Origin: Pontibacter chinhatensis
GTDB taxonomy: Bacteria; Bacteroidota; Bacteroidia; Cytophagales; Hymenobacteraceae
Reading direction: 5' to 3'
DNA: 64,000 bases
Assembly (NCBI RefSeq): GCF_900113285.1
Contig: NZ_FOOT01000002.1
Coordinates: forward strand, 744,001-808,000
In this document: positions 42,640 to 52,127 of the stretch, one piece after another
Layout of the letters: every line of letters starts with the position of its first letter
How positions within the stretch are numbered: position 1 is the stretch's first letter
Made by a program: the position numbers and the translations under genes
Notes under the pieces: model-generated
What the model was told of the DNA's origin: nothing
Database searches by the model: none
Seen by the model: only the letters and a program-made list of their open reading frames with translations

Positions 42640-43539
42640 ATGCTCCTTCGCCTATACTTACCGGCCCTGCTTATACTTTTAGCGGCCTGCACCAGCACCA
42701 AACCCAAGCAACGCATGGATGAACTCAGCCAACAAATAACCACCACTCTCGGAGCTCAGGAAGGCACCTTTGCCGTGGCTTTCAAAGACCTGCAAACCGG
42801 CAAAGAGCTGCTGTTGAGTGCGCAGGAAAGCTTCCATGCGGCCAGCACCATGAAAACACCCGTGCTTATTGAGGCTTACAAGCAGGCATCGGAAGGCAGG
42901 TTCTCTCTGTCAGACTCCATCCTTATACACAACGAGTTTAAAAGCATTGTGGACGGCAGCCTGTACAGCATTAGCCCGGAAGACGACAGCGAGCAGGAAC
43001 TTTACACTTTGATTGGGCAAAAGCGGCCTGTCTCGGAGTTGCTTTACAAAATGATTATCCAGAGCAGTAATCTGGCCACGAACCTTATCATAGAAGAACT
43101 GGACGCCAAGCAGGTTACCCTAACCATGCGCGAGTTGGGAGCCCAGGCCATACAAGTGCTGCGCGGAGTGGAAGATAAAAAAGCTTACGAGCGAGGATTA
43201 AACAACACCACTACAGCCTACGACCTGATGCTGCTCTTCGAGCAAATCGCGGCGGGCAAGGCGGTAAGCCCAGAGGCCTCTCAGGAGATGGTCCGCATCC
43301 TGCTCGACCAGCGGCACCGGGAGATTATACCGGCCAGGCTTCCCGAAGGTGTGAAAGTTGCCCACAAAACCGGCTAGATTACCGGCGTCCGCCACGACTC
43401 GGGCATCGTTATACTTCCCGACGGGCGAAAGTATGTGCTGGTGCTGCTGTCTAAGAATTTGAAGGATGAAAAGGCCGCTATGGAGGCCATGGCAACGGTT
43501 TCGGAGCTGATTTATGAGTCTGTAGCAGGGCAAGAGTAG
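42640..43539 (+). pseudogene. class A beta-lactamase-like lipoprotein, interrupted by an in-frame amber codon
   Basis: From the ATG at 42640: lipobox LLAAC, the serine nucleophile motif STMK (AASTMKTPV), SSN in place of SDN (IQSSNLATN), and KTG (VAHKTG). Translation stops at TAG 43375-43377 directly after KTG; the same frame continues for 53 codons (ITGVRHDSGIV...VAGQE) to TAG 43537-43539. Relatives have Trp after KTG, so TGG has probably become TAG. The product to the stop is 245 residues and lacks the last strand and helix of the fold. Recent decay, or a sequencing error. Confidence 0.8.
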
Positions 43540-43567
43540 CTGAAAGTATAAAACTTAAGTTGCGATG

Positions 43568-43715
43568 AACCCACCCCTGCCCCTTCAAAGGGCAGGGCCG
43601 TTAACTTCTTCCGAAAACTGTCCCCTTGAGGGGACTATAGGGGTGTAAAGTTAGTAGCAAAAGTTATCTGCAAAATTCCGACACCCCTCTAACTCCCCTC
43701 AAGGGGAGAGTCTGG
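43568..43715. repeat. composite GC-rich palindromic repeats
   Basis: AACCCACCCCTGCCCCTTC with a GGGCAGGG arm, then CCCCTTGAGGGGACTATAGG, then an inverted ACACCCCTCTAACTCCCC and TCAAGGGGAG. Members of the same family as 38582-38661. Fills most of the 386-bp gap after the broken beta-lactamase gene. Confidence 0.6.
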
Positions 43716-43852
43716 CTCTTACTACTTTCAACTTTCCTATCATAAATCAGCCCTTTAAGTTAAAACTTAATGACCCTACCTGCTTAGAGAGGTGGGTGAA
43801 GACTTTCAGTTCATACTTTAATCGCAGCTGAAAGTATAAAGTATAGACAAGT

Positions 43853-43906
43853 GTAAAAGGAGTAAGGGCCTGCCATTCTACAACGGCAGGCCCTTACTCC
43901 TTTTAC
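43853..43906. terminator. terminator of the GMC/subunit 3 operon
   Basis: 22-bp perfect stem (43853-43874 / 43885-43906) with a 10-nt loop, 20 nt past the stop of the GMC gene. The minus strand ends in a T-rich arm. Confidence 0.85.
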
Positions 43907-43925
43907 TAAAGTATAAGTATAGCCT

Positions 43926-45641
43926 TTACAGATTTCCCTTCTTCATCTCGCTCACGGCGTAATCTGCGGCGCGTGCCGTCAAGGCCATGTAGGTGAGCGA
44001 GGGGTTCTGGGTAGAAGTCGAAGTCATGCAGGCCCCATCGGTCACGAATACATTCTTGCAGGCATGCAGCTGGTTATACTTGTTCAGGAGCGATGTCTTC
44101 GGGTCGTGGCCCATCCGCACGCCGCCCATCTCGTGGATGTCCAGCCCCGGGGCCTGTTTCGAGTCCGTGGTGCGGATGTTGGTGAAGCCCGCCTTGGTGA
44201 ACATCTCCGTCATCTGCTCCAGGTAGTCGGCTACCATCTTCTCGTCGTTGTCGTCGTAGCCGATGTTGATGCTGAGCAGCGGCATGCCCCAGGCATCCTT
44301 CTGGTCCTTGCTCAGGCTTACCTGGCTCTCGGCCTTCGGGATGGTTTCGCCCATCATGTGCGAGCCCACTCTCCAGTTGCTCCAGGTCGGGTTAAGCAAT
44401 TGCTCTTTCAGGTCCGTGCCGAAGCCGGAGCGGTCCTCCACCTGGTAGCGGTTGGCCCCAAAGCCGGCGGCATAGCCCCTGAGGAAGTCTGTTTCCTGCT
44501 TGTGCAGGTTCCTAAAGCGCGGCAAATAGCCTCCGCCCGCCGGGTTGCGGCCATCGGTGGCGTACTGCAGCAGCCCGTCGTACTCAGCCGAAATGCGTGC
44601 CCGGTAATTATGGAAGGCCACATACTTGCCCAGCAGCCCGTTGTCGTTGCCCAGCCCGTTAGGGAAGCGCGAGGAAGTGGAGTTGAGTAGGATGTGGTTG
44701 GTGTGCAGCGCCGAGGCGTTCACGAAGATGATGCGGGCGTAATACTCGGTCACCTCCTTAGTGTTCGTATCGACTACGCGCACGCCCGTTGCCTTCCCGG
44801 CCTTCTCATCGTAAATCACCGACTCCACCACCGAAAACGGCCGGAGCGTGAGGTTGCCCGTGCGCTCAGCCCAGGGCAGCGTGGAAGAGTTGGAAGAGAA
44901 ATAGCCGCCAAACGGACAACCGCGCTGGCAGAGGGTGCGGTTCTGGCACTGCGCCCGTCCCTGGTCCAGGTGTATCTGGTTCGGCTTGGACAGGTGCGCG
45001 CAGCGGGCGCTGATCACGTGGCGGTTGCCGTAGTGGGTCTTGAGCTGCTGGCGGAAGTAGTCCTCCACGCTGTTCAAGGGGTAAGGAGGCAGAAACTCCC
45101 CGTCCGGCAGTTCGGCCAGGCCGTCGCTGTTACCCGAAATACCGGCAAACTTCTCCACGTAGCTGTACCAGGGCGCCAGGTCCTTGTAGCGGATGGGCCA
45201 GTCCACAGCAAAGCCGTCGCGCGCCGGGCCCTCAAAGTCCAGGTCGCTCCAGCGCTGGGTCTGCCGCGCCCACAGCAGCGACTTGCCGCCCACCTGGTAG
45301 CCGCGAATCCAGTCGAAGGGCTTCTCCTGCACATAAGGGTGCTCGGAGTCCTTGACAAAGAAGTGCATGGCATCCTCGCGGAAGGCGTAGCAGCGGCTCA
45401 CCACCGGCTCCTTCTCCCGTATCTCCAGGGGCACCTGCCCGCGGTGCTCAAACTCGTAGGGCATTTTATTGGTGGTGGGGTAGTCGTGGTTGTGCTTCAC
45501 ATCGCGTCCCCGCTCCAGCACCAGGGTCTTGAGGCCTTTTTCGGTCAGCTCCTTGGCTGCCCAGCCCCCGCTGATGCCCGAGCCAATCACAATTGCGTCG
45601 AAGGTGCGCTCCTTGGCGCTTTCTATGTTTAAATTTGCCAT
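43926..45641 (-). CDS. GMC-family FAD oxidoreductase, probable glucoside 3-dehydrogenase, copy 1
   Basis: 571 residues. FAD fold VIGSGISGGWAAKEL (18-32). Cys232-X5-Cys238-X3-Cys242 (CQNRTLCQRGC) resembles the Cys ligands of the [3Fe-4S] cluster in bacterial FAD glucose and glucoside dehydrogenases. Catalytic pair His503 (DIHEMGGVRMG) and Asn546 (STQNPSLTYMA). No signal peptide; the preceding gene supplies a twin-arginine-type partner, as in LgdA/LgdC enzymes where the partner carries the dehydrogenase across the membrane. Likely oxidises glycosides at C3; gluconate or other sugar alcohol dehydrogenase is the alternative. Confidence 0.85.
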   Translation of the reverse strand: MANLNIESAKERTFDAIVIGSGISGGWAAKELTEKGLKTLVLERGRDVKHNHDYPTTNKMPYEFEHRGQVPLEIREKEPVVSRCYAFREDAMHFFVKDSEHPYVQEKPFDWIRGYQVGGKSLLWARQTQRWSDLDFEGPARDGFAVDWPIRYKDLAPWYSYVEKFAGISGNSDGLAELPDGEFLPPYPLNSVEDYFRQQLKTHYGNRHVISARCAHLSKPNQIHLDQGRAQCQNRTLCQRGCPFGGYFSSNSSTLPWAERTGNLTLRPFSVVESVIYDEKAGKATGVRVVDTNTKEVTEYYARIIFVNASALHTNHILLNSTSSRFPNGLGNDNGLLGKYVAFHNYRARISAEYDGLLQYATDGRNPAGGGYLPRFRNLHKQETDFLRGYAAGFGANRYQVEDRSGFGTDLKEQLLNPTWSNWRVGSHMMGETIPKAESQVSLSKDQKDAWGMPLLSINIGYDDNDEKMVADYLEQMTEMFTKAGFTNIRTTDSKQAPGLDIHEMGGVRMGHDPKTSLLNKYNQLHACKNVFVTDGACMTSTSTQNPSLTYMALTARAADYAVSEMKKGNL

Positions 45642-46180
45642 TAGCTTATCTGTGCTTCTGCTGTTACAGGATAGAAGGCCTCGTAGCGGCCCGGCACCAG
45701 CTCGTACACCCTAAGCGTGGTCATCACCAGCTCGGAGTTGAGGTAGCCCTTGATGGTCTCACCTTTAAGGATGCGGTAGAAGGTGAGCACCTCCTCGGGC
45801 GCCTGTCCGTCATTTACGGCGGAAACCAGCGTTTGCCGCTGCTCGGGGCTGCACTTGATGAACCGCTTCCCGGCCTGCTCCTTGGCCAGTTCGTCGAAGG
45901 CGGCCATGCCCGTCATGAAGGCCTGCTGCTCCTCAGCACCGTAGCAGTCGTCGAGCATTTTCAGGGTAAACAGGTGCAGGCCCATGGCCTTAGCCCCCGG
46001 AGTGTCGGTGGCCGGGAGAATGATCTCTGCGATTTCGGCCAGCAGCTCTTCCTGCTCCGCTGACACATCCAGGTGGTCCAGCTGGATGGAGGCCTTGCCT
46101 TCCTCCAGCACGCAGGAGGGCAGCACCGCCATGCCTCCGGCAAATAGCAACAGTCCTTTTACTACCGAGCGCCTATCCAT
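45641..46180 (-). CDS. gluconate 2-dehydrogenase subunit 3-family protein (LgdC-like partner)
   Basis: 179 residues. MDRRSVVKGLLLFAGGMAVLPSC combines a twin-arginine motif with a lipobox-like Cys23, so it is probably Tat-exported. The rest (LLAEIAEIILPATDTPGAKAMGLHLF...FYRILKGETIKGYLNSELVMTTLRVYELVPGRYEAF) is the family domain. Known partners help export and mature the GMC subunit. Overlaps the GMC start by one base (TAATG), a coupled pair. No cytochrome subunit is adjacent. Confidence 0.88.
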   Translation of the reverse strand: MDRRSVVKGLLLFAGGMAVLPSCVLEEGKASIQLDHLDVSAEQEELLAEIAEIILPATDTPGAKAMGLHLFTLKMLDDCYGAEEQQAFMTGMAAFDELAKEQAGKRFIKCSPEQRQTLVSAVNDGQAPEEVLTFYRILKGETIKGYLNSELVMTTLRVYELVPGRYEAFYPVTAEAQIS

Positions 46181-46813
46181 TTCTATTCATTATTAAGTAT
46201 CGCGTCTTTTTTGATTTCAAAGCTTACCCCCTGTTTAAATATCACTTCTCCTATGATATACACAGGGAAACAACAATAGCTTCTGAGCCTGCCTCAAACG
46301 ACTTCATCAGACAGAGAGGGGTGAACACAGTAAAGTGTTTTAAGCCACACAATATAATAAATATGCATAGTTCCCAAAAACATTTTACCTTCACTAAAAA
46401 TAAGTAACCACTCACATTAAAGTATAAACACAGAGTTTTTAGCTGAAAAATGCCCCATACTTAGAAAAACAGCGATTTAAAAGGCCTTTCAGCCAATTTT
46501 ACACAAAACACTGATTATCAACCACGCTCATCCATCTAACAGGTGACATTCACTTAGATTATTATACTTTGATATACTTTTTTAAAAAATTAAAGTATAA
46601 CATCATACCTATCCTTGCTTTTTATCTTTTTTTACACATATTTTAATGATTGATTACTCAGTTATAGCCTGATGCCTATGTAAAATGTGTACTTAAAAAT
46701 CCTTAGATGCTTCCTGGCCGCTTTTCCTTTTCCAGGCACCTACGTGAAAGGTGCACATAGCACCTTCCGTCTTTTCTGAAAGCAAAAATCACATCTCACC
46801 TAACCTATTTTTT
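46181..46813. other. AT-rich divergent promoter region before susC
   Basis: 633 bp with no gene, clearly more AT-rich than the flanks. It holds several AAGTATA/TATACTT heptamers around 46425 and 46562-46605. No TAnnTTTG box could be assigned with confidence; divergent promoters for the GMC pair and for susC must lie here. Confidence 0.6.
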
Positions 46814-49800
46814 ATGAAACAGAAATATTCCGGGGCATGGCTTCCTCCATTGGGCAGACATGCAAAGATTTTATCCTGCAAGAAAGATTGGGCCATTGTG
46901 TTCGCAGCTGTCTGCGCCCTGCAAAGCCCGCTTCCAGGATATGCAGCAAACACCAGTTTCATGGTGGAGCCCAACATGCTTAGCGGCGCCACAAGGCAGA
47001 CCACAGAAGTAAGAGGAAAAGTGACGGGAGAGGAAGGAGAAGCCATTCCGGGCGCCTCTGTAGTGGTAAAAGGCACCACGGTTGGTACAGCCACCGATGC
47101 TAACGGTAACTTCACCCTGAACGTACCCGCTGGAAGCACCACACTGGTTATCTCCTTTATGGGGTACAAAAGCCAGGAAGTTGCTATCAACAACCAGAGC
47201 ACTATCAATGTAACCCTTGCCACAGACGCTCGGGCACTGCAGGAGGTAGTGGTAACAGGCTACGCGGTACAGGAGAAAAAAGACCTGACAGGTGCCGTAG
47301 CTGTGGTAAACGTATCTGAAATGACCAAGCAGCCGGAGGCGCAGGTTTCGAGCATGCTGCAGGGCCGGGCTTCTGGTGTTACCGTTCTCGGTTCCGGACA
47401 GCCTGGGCAGTCGCAGCAGATCAGGATACGTGGTTTCAACACGTTCGGCAATAACACGCCGCTTTTCGTGGTGGATGGCGTTCCAACGGAAAACATCAGG
47501 GACCTGAACCCCAACGACGTGGAGACCATGCAGGTGCTGAAGGACGCCGGCTCGGCCTCCATCTACGGTGCGCGTGCAGCCAACGGTGTAATCATCATCA
47601 CTACCAAGAAAGGCAAAGGCAAAGTGTCGGTAACATATGATGGCTACTACGGCACACAGCGCCCATCAGGAGACAACCCTTGGAACCTGGCCAACCCGCA
47701 GGAAATGGCTGAGCTGAACTGGCTGGTAGCCAGAAATGGTGGCGTTGCTCCGGAAAGCCCTATTTATGGTTCTGGTGCAAGCCCTGTACTCCCGGATTAT
47801 TTGGTTTCGGGGCCAGGTGTTACCAGAACAGGCGTGATGGCAGGAGACCCGGAAGCGGATCCTTCCTTATATAACGTCAATCCTTTTTATACCGGAGGAA
47901 GCTCTGAACTGAGCACTTTCTATCGTATTGCGCGGGCAAACAAATCCGGCACCGACTGGTATAAGGAGATATTTAGACCGGCCCCAATTACGAGCCATAA
48001 CGTGGCCGTAAGCAGCGGCGGTGAGATGGGCAGCTTCTACTTCTCTGCCAACTATTTCGACCAGCAAGGTGTTTTGGACAACACCTATTTCAAGCGCTAT
48101 ACTGTTAGAGCCAATAGCTCCTACAACCTTAACGATAACATCCGGGTGGGTGAAAACCTGGCCTACTCTGTGATTGAGAACCCACAAATCGGTGGCGGAG
48201 AGAACATGATAAACATGGCTTACCGTCTGCAGCCGATTATACCGGTATACGATATCATGGGCAACTTCTCCGGTTCCTCTGGTAGCGGACTTGGAAATGC
48301 CAGAAACCCAGTGGCACAGCTGGACAGGCTGAGAAACAACAAAGCAATGGGTAACCGCCTGTTTGGTAACGTGTTCGCTGAAGTAGACTTCCTCAACCAC
48401 TTCACGGCACGCACGGTTTTCGGTGGCGAGATGTATAACAACAACAACCGCTCTTTCACCTTCCCTGAATACGAGAACGGTGAGAACAACACCGTTAACC
48501 AGTTTAACCAAAGCTCCAGCAACGGATACAACTGGACCTGGAGTAACACGCTGGCGTACAAGAGAAGCTTCAACGATGTGCATAACCTTAGCGTCCTGGT
48601 GGGCTCCGAGGCTTACAACAACTACTGGAGTGAGGTAGGCGGTTCCACGCAAGGATATTTCTCCTTCGACCCGAACTTTACCACACTGGGAACGGGTGCC
48701 GGCACACGCACCAACTTCAGCGGCAGAAGCGAAGACGCGCTCTTCTCACTTATCGGTAGGATAGACTACAGCCTGATGGACAAGTACCTGTTCGGATTTG
48801 TAATCCGCCGCGACGGTTCTTCACGCTTTGGTCCTAACCAGCGCTATGGTACGTTCCCTGCGGCTAGCGCCGGCTGGCGTATCTCCCAGGAGAGCTTCAT
48901 GCAAAACATCAGCTGGATCTCCGACCTTAAAATACGTGGTGGCTATGGCGTGATGGGTAACCAGTTGAACGTAAGCCCAGCCAACGCCTTCACAACCTAT
49001 GGTTCCGACAGAGCCCTGTCATACTACGACATTGGCGGTACCAACAACTCCATCGTGGAAGGCTTCAGACAGTCCCGTATAGGCAACCCGGATGCGAAGT
49101 GGGAAACCAACATCAACAGCAACATAGGCTTTGACGCGACCCTGTTCAATGGTAAGATTGACTTTACCCTGGATTACTATAACAAGGAGATCAAAGACCT
49201 CTTGTTTGACCCTGAACTGCCTGGAACTGCCGGTGGTGCCACCAGACCTTTCGTAAACATTGCCAGAATGCGTAACAAAGGTATCGACGCCGCCATTACA
49301 GGCCATATCGATGTGTCCTCAGATTTCAGGATTGATGTGACAGGTACGTTAACGACTTACGACAACAAGATTCTGAAAGTATCAAATGGTGCTCAGAACT
49401 TCGACCTGGAGTCGCGTCGCTTTAACGGCAGCAACATTATCCGCAACGAGGTGGGCTCCCCTATGAGTTCTTTCTTCGGTTACCAGATTGTAGGGTTCTG
49501 GGATGATCAGGCAGAAATCGACCAAGCAAATGCGAGCGCCGTTGAAGCCTCCGGTGATGCAAACGCACTCTATCAGGCAGACATTGGCATTGGCCGTTTC
49601 CGCTATGCGGATGCTGACGGTGATGGCATCATTACCCCGGACGACAGAGTTATCTTAGGCAACCCTAACCCTGACTTTACCTATGGCTTAAACATAGCGG
49701 CTACCTACAAGAACTTTGACTTTAACATGTTCCTGTACGGCTCTCAGGGAAATGACATCTGGAACCAGGTAAAATGGTGGACAGACTTCTATCCGAACTT

Positions 49801-50170
49801 CGTTGGTGCGAAAAGCAAAACAGCTGTTCACGACTCCTGGACGCCAGAGAACCGCAATGCAACAGCCCCTATACAGGAAGCGAAAGGTACCTTCAGCACG
49901 ACTAACGTTCCTACCTCTTACTATGTGGAGAACGGTTCTTACTTAAGAGCGAAGAACGTGCAGCTGGGCTATACTTTGCCTAAGAGCCTGTTGAGCAACT
50001 ATGGTGTTGGCAGCTTGCGAATTTACGTGCAGGCCGCAAACCTGTTCACTATCACTAACTATTCTGGCATAGACCCTGAAATATCCGGAGGCACTACTGC
50101 ATTCGGTATCGACGAGGGCAACTACCCTAACATGCGCCAGTATTTAGCAGGCATAAACCTATCCTTCTAG
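46814..50170 (+). CDS. SusC/RagA-family TonB-dependent outer-membrane transporter
   Basis: 1118 residues from the ATG at 46814. A signal region (hydrophobic about 33-50), a carboxypeptidase-like regulatory domain (EVRGKVTGEEGEAIPGASVVVKGTTVGTATDANGNF, 75-160), the TonB box/plug (LQEVVVTGYAVQEKKDLTGAV; PLFVVDGVPTENIRDLNPNDVETMQVLKDAGSASIYGARAANGVIIITTKKG), then a 22-strand barrel ending in NLSF. No STN signalling domain. Imports oligosaccharides bound by the SusD gene downstream. The AAGTATA heptamer is almost absent from this gene. Confidence 0.96.
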   Translation: MKQKYSGAWLPPLGRHAKILSCKKDWAIVFAAVCALQSPLPGYAANTSFMVEPNMLSGATRQTTEVRGKVTGEEGEAIPGASVVVKGTTVGTATDANGNFTLNVPAGSTTLVISFMGYKSQEVAINNQSTINVTLATDARALQEVVVTGYAVQEKKDLTGAVAVVNVSEMTKQPEAQVSSMLQGRASGVTVLGSGQPGQSQQIRIRGFNTFGNNTPLFVVDGVPTENIRDLNPNDVETMQVLKDAGSASIYGARAANGVIIITTKKGKGKVSVTYDGYYGTQRPSGDNPWNLANPQEMAELNWLVARNGGVAPESPIYGSGASPVLPDYLVSGPGVTRTGVMAGDPEADPSLYNVNPFYTGGSSELSTFYRIARANKSGTDWYKEIFRPAPITSHNVAVSSGGEMGSFYFSANYFDQQGVLDNTYFKRYTVRANSSYNLNDNIRVGENLAYSVIENPQIGGGENMINMAYRLQPIIPVYDIMGNFSGSSGSGLGNARNPVAQLDRLRNNKAMGNRLFGNVFAEVDFLNHFTARTVFGGEMYNNNNRSFTFPEYENGENNTVNQFNQSSSNGYNWTWSNTLAYKRSFNDVHNLSVLVGSEAYNNYWSEVGGSTQGYFSFDPNFTTLGTGAGTRTNFSGRSEDALFSLIGRIDYSLMDKYLFGFVIRRDGSSRFGPNQRYGTFPAASAGWRISQESFMQNISWISDLKIRGGYGVMGNQLNVSPANAFTTYGSDRALSYYDIGGTNNSIVEGFRQSRIGNPDAKWETNINSNIGFDATLFNGKIDFTLDYYNKEIKDLLFDPELPGTAGGATRPFVNIARMRNKGIDAAITGHIDVSSDFRIDVTGTLTTYDNKILKVSNGAQNFDLESRRFNGSNIIRNEVGSPMSSFFGYQIVGFWDDQAEIDQANASAVEASGDANALYQADIGIGRFRYADADGDGIITPDDRVILGNPNPDFTYGLNIAATYKNFDFNMFLYGSQGNDIWNQVKWWTDFYPNFVGAKSKTAVHDSWTPENRNATAPIQEAKGTFSTTNVPTSYYVENGSYLRAKNVQLGYTLPKSLLSNYGVGSLRIYVQAANLFTITNYSGIDPEISGGTTAFGIDEGNYPNMRQYLAGINLSF

Positions 50171-50193
50171 TTTTGAGCATAACTTCTAAAGTC

Positions 50194-51975
50194 ATGAAAA
50201 AATATAAATTAATCTTAATGACAGCAGCAGTAGTTAGCTCTATGCAACTACTAACTTCATGCGGAGACGACTTTCTGGAAAAACCAGCCTTAGGCGCCCT
50301 CAGTGAAGACATTATTGCGAATCAGGCAGGTGTAGAAAAGATGTTGATTGGCGCCTATGCCGCCTTGGATGCCCAGGGTAACGGAGCCGCCATCGCGGGT
50401 GGTGGCCAATGGGAGGCTGCCCCTACCAACTGGATATACGGCAGTGTGGCCGGTGGAGAAGCCCATAAGGGCAGCGACGGCGCCGACCAGCCGGCGATCA
50501 ACTCTATCGCCACTTTCACGGCTGACCCCAGCAACGGCTTCCTCAACACCAAGTGGCGGGCCATGTACGAAGGTATATCCCGTACAAACGCCACGTTGAA
50601 GCTGTTGGGCCAGGCAGAGGACATCGGAGACGCAGACAAGACCCGGATTGAGGGCGAAGCCCGCTTCCTGCGCGCGCACTATTACTTTGAGCTGAAGAAG
50701 ATGTTCAACATGGTTCCCTGGATTGACGAAACAGTCACTGACTACAACCAGCCGAACAATGTGGACATATGGCCAAAGATTGAGGCAGACCTTCAGTTTG
50801 CCATGGATAACCTCCCTAATACACAGGGACAGGCAGGTCGTGCTAATAAATGGGCTGCCGCCGCTTACCTGGGCAAGGCTTACCTGTACCAGAAAAAGTA
50901 CAGTGAAGCGAAGGGCATCTTTGATCAGGTTATCACTTCCGGTGTTACCGCCAATGGCCTTAAGTATGGCCTCGTAGACAAATTCAAAGATAACTTTGAT
51001 GCGGCCAATGAGAATAACCAGGAGTCGGTTTTTGCCATTCAGATGGTGGCCAACGACGGCACAGGCACGATTGCCAACGCCAACCAGGGAGAGATGCTGA
51101 ACTACCCATACAACAGCCCTTTCCGCTGCTGCGGGTTCTTCCAGCCAACCATAGACCTGGCTAACTCTTACCGTACCAATGCTCAGGGTCTGCCTATTCT
51201 GGATAACTACAATGCTACCCCGTTAAAGAATGACCAGGGCATAGCGTCCAATGAAGCCTTCACGCCGGATACACAGCCTGTGGACCCTCGTCTGGACTGG
51301 ACAGTAGGCCGTCGTGGTATTCCGTTCCTGGATTGGGGAGCACACCCTGGCCAGACCTGGATTCGTTTGCAGAGCTATGCTGGTCCGTACTCTTCCAAGA
51401 AGCACATTTACTGGCAGGCTACGGCTGACACCTACTCTGACCAAAGCTCCTGGGCGCCAGGCTCCGCCATCAACGTGGTACTCATTCGTTATGCGGACGT
51501 GCTGTTGATGGCCGCAGAAGCCGAGGCGCAGTTAGGAAACCTGGCACAGGCGCAGGACTATGTGAACATGGTTCGTGCCAGGGCAGCCAAGCCGGAAAAC
51601 AAGGTTTACCAGTACGCTAACCCTAACAACCCAATGGCAGGATTCTCCAGCACCCCAGCCGCCAACTACAACGTTGCTCCTTACCCGGATGGTTATTTTG
51701 CCGGCTTAGGTAAAGAACAAGCACTTGAGGCCATCTACTTTGAGCGCAAGATAGAGCTGGCACTCGAAGGACATCGCTTCTTTGACCTTGTTCGTTGGGG
51801 AAAAGCAGCTGAAGAGTTGAACTCCTTCTTCTCGTATGAAGGTTCTCTGTTACCAGACGTGAGAGGAGGCAGCTTCATACCTGGCAAACACGACTACTTC
51901 CCTATTCCGCAGAGACAGATAGACCTGCAGACTTCTGGCGGTGTGTCTAGCCTGACGCAGAACCCAGGATACTAA
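50194..51975 (+). CDS. SusD/RagB-family outer-membrane sugar-binding lipoprotein
   Basis: 593 residues from the ATG at 50194, 23 bp after susC. Lipobox QLLTSC at Cys23 by the MKKYKLIL start. TPR-like helical scaffold with the RagB motifs EGEARFLRAHYYFELKKMFNMVPW and, near the C-terminus, IYFERKIELALEGHRFFDLVRWGKAAEEL and FIPGKHDYFPIPQRQID. Lids the SusC channel. Substrate cannot be read from sequence; neighbours suggest glycosides that are oxidised at C3. Confidence 0.96.
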   Translation: MKKYKLILMTAAVVSSMQLLTSCGDDFLEKPALGALSEDIIANQAGVEKMLIGAYAALDAQGNGAAIAGGGQWEAAPTNWIYGSVAGGEAHKGSDGADQPAINSIATFTADPSNGFLNTKWRAMYEGISRTNATLKLLGQAEDIGDADKTRIEGEARFLRAHYYFELKKMFNMVPWIDETVTDYNQPNNVDIWPKIEADLQFAMDNLPNTQGQAGRANKWAAAAYLGKAYLYQKKYSEAKGIFDQVITSGVTANGLKYGLVDKFKDNFDAANENNQESVFAIQMVANDGTGTIANANQGEMLNYPYNSPFRCCGFFQPTIDLANSYRTNAQGLPILDNYNATPLKNDQGIASNEAFTPDTQPVDPRLDWTVGRRGIPFLDWGAHPGQTWIRLQSYAGPYSSKKHIYWQATADTYSDQSSWAPGSAINVVLIRYADVLLMAAEAEAQLGNLAQAQDYVNMVRARAAKPENKVYQYANPNNPMAGFSSTPAANYNVAPYPDGYFAGLGKEQALEAIYFERKIELALEGHRFFDLVRWGKAAEELNSFFSYEGSLLPDVRGGSFIPGKHDYFPIPQRQIDLQTSGGVSSLTQNPGY

Positions 51976-52006
51976 CTGATGCCAGCGGCTAAGCCGCCCA
52001 TTTCAG

Positions 52007-52070
52007 AAGTATAAGTTAAAAGAAAACCCACCTGCTTAAGTGCAGGTGGGTTTTCTTTTAACTTATACTT
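52007..52070. terminator. very long bidirectional terminator after susD
   Basis: 29-bp perfect stem (52007-52035 / 52042-52070) with a 6-nt loop, between convergent susD and the second GMC gene. Stem ends are AAGTATAAG/CTTATACTT. Confidence 0.85.
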
Positions 52071-52127
52071 TATTTATACTTTTCGTTCGACCAGGTTATC
52101 CTGTTAGGTCCACTTATACTTCCATAC

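Noticed and set aside
43375..43377. Programmed read-through or selenocysteine-type recoding at the beta-lactamase stop
   Set aside because: The codon is TAG, no recoding structure is evident, and a single G to A change from the expected Trp codon is simpler.
47867..48652. 261-residue open frame antisense to susC
   Set aside because: No family likeness, no signal, and it is the mirror of a strongly conserved transporter in a GC-rich genome where long shadow frames are common.
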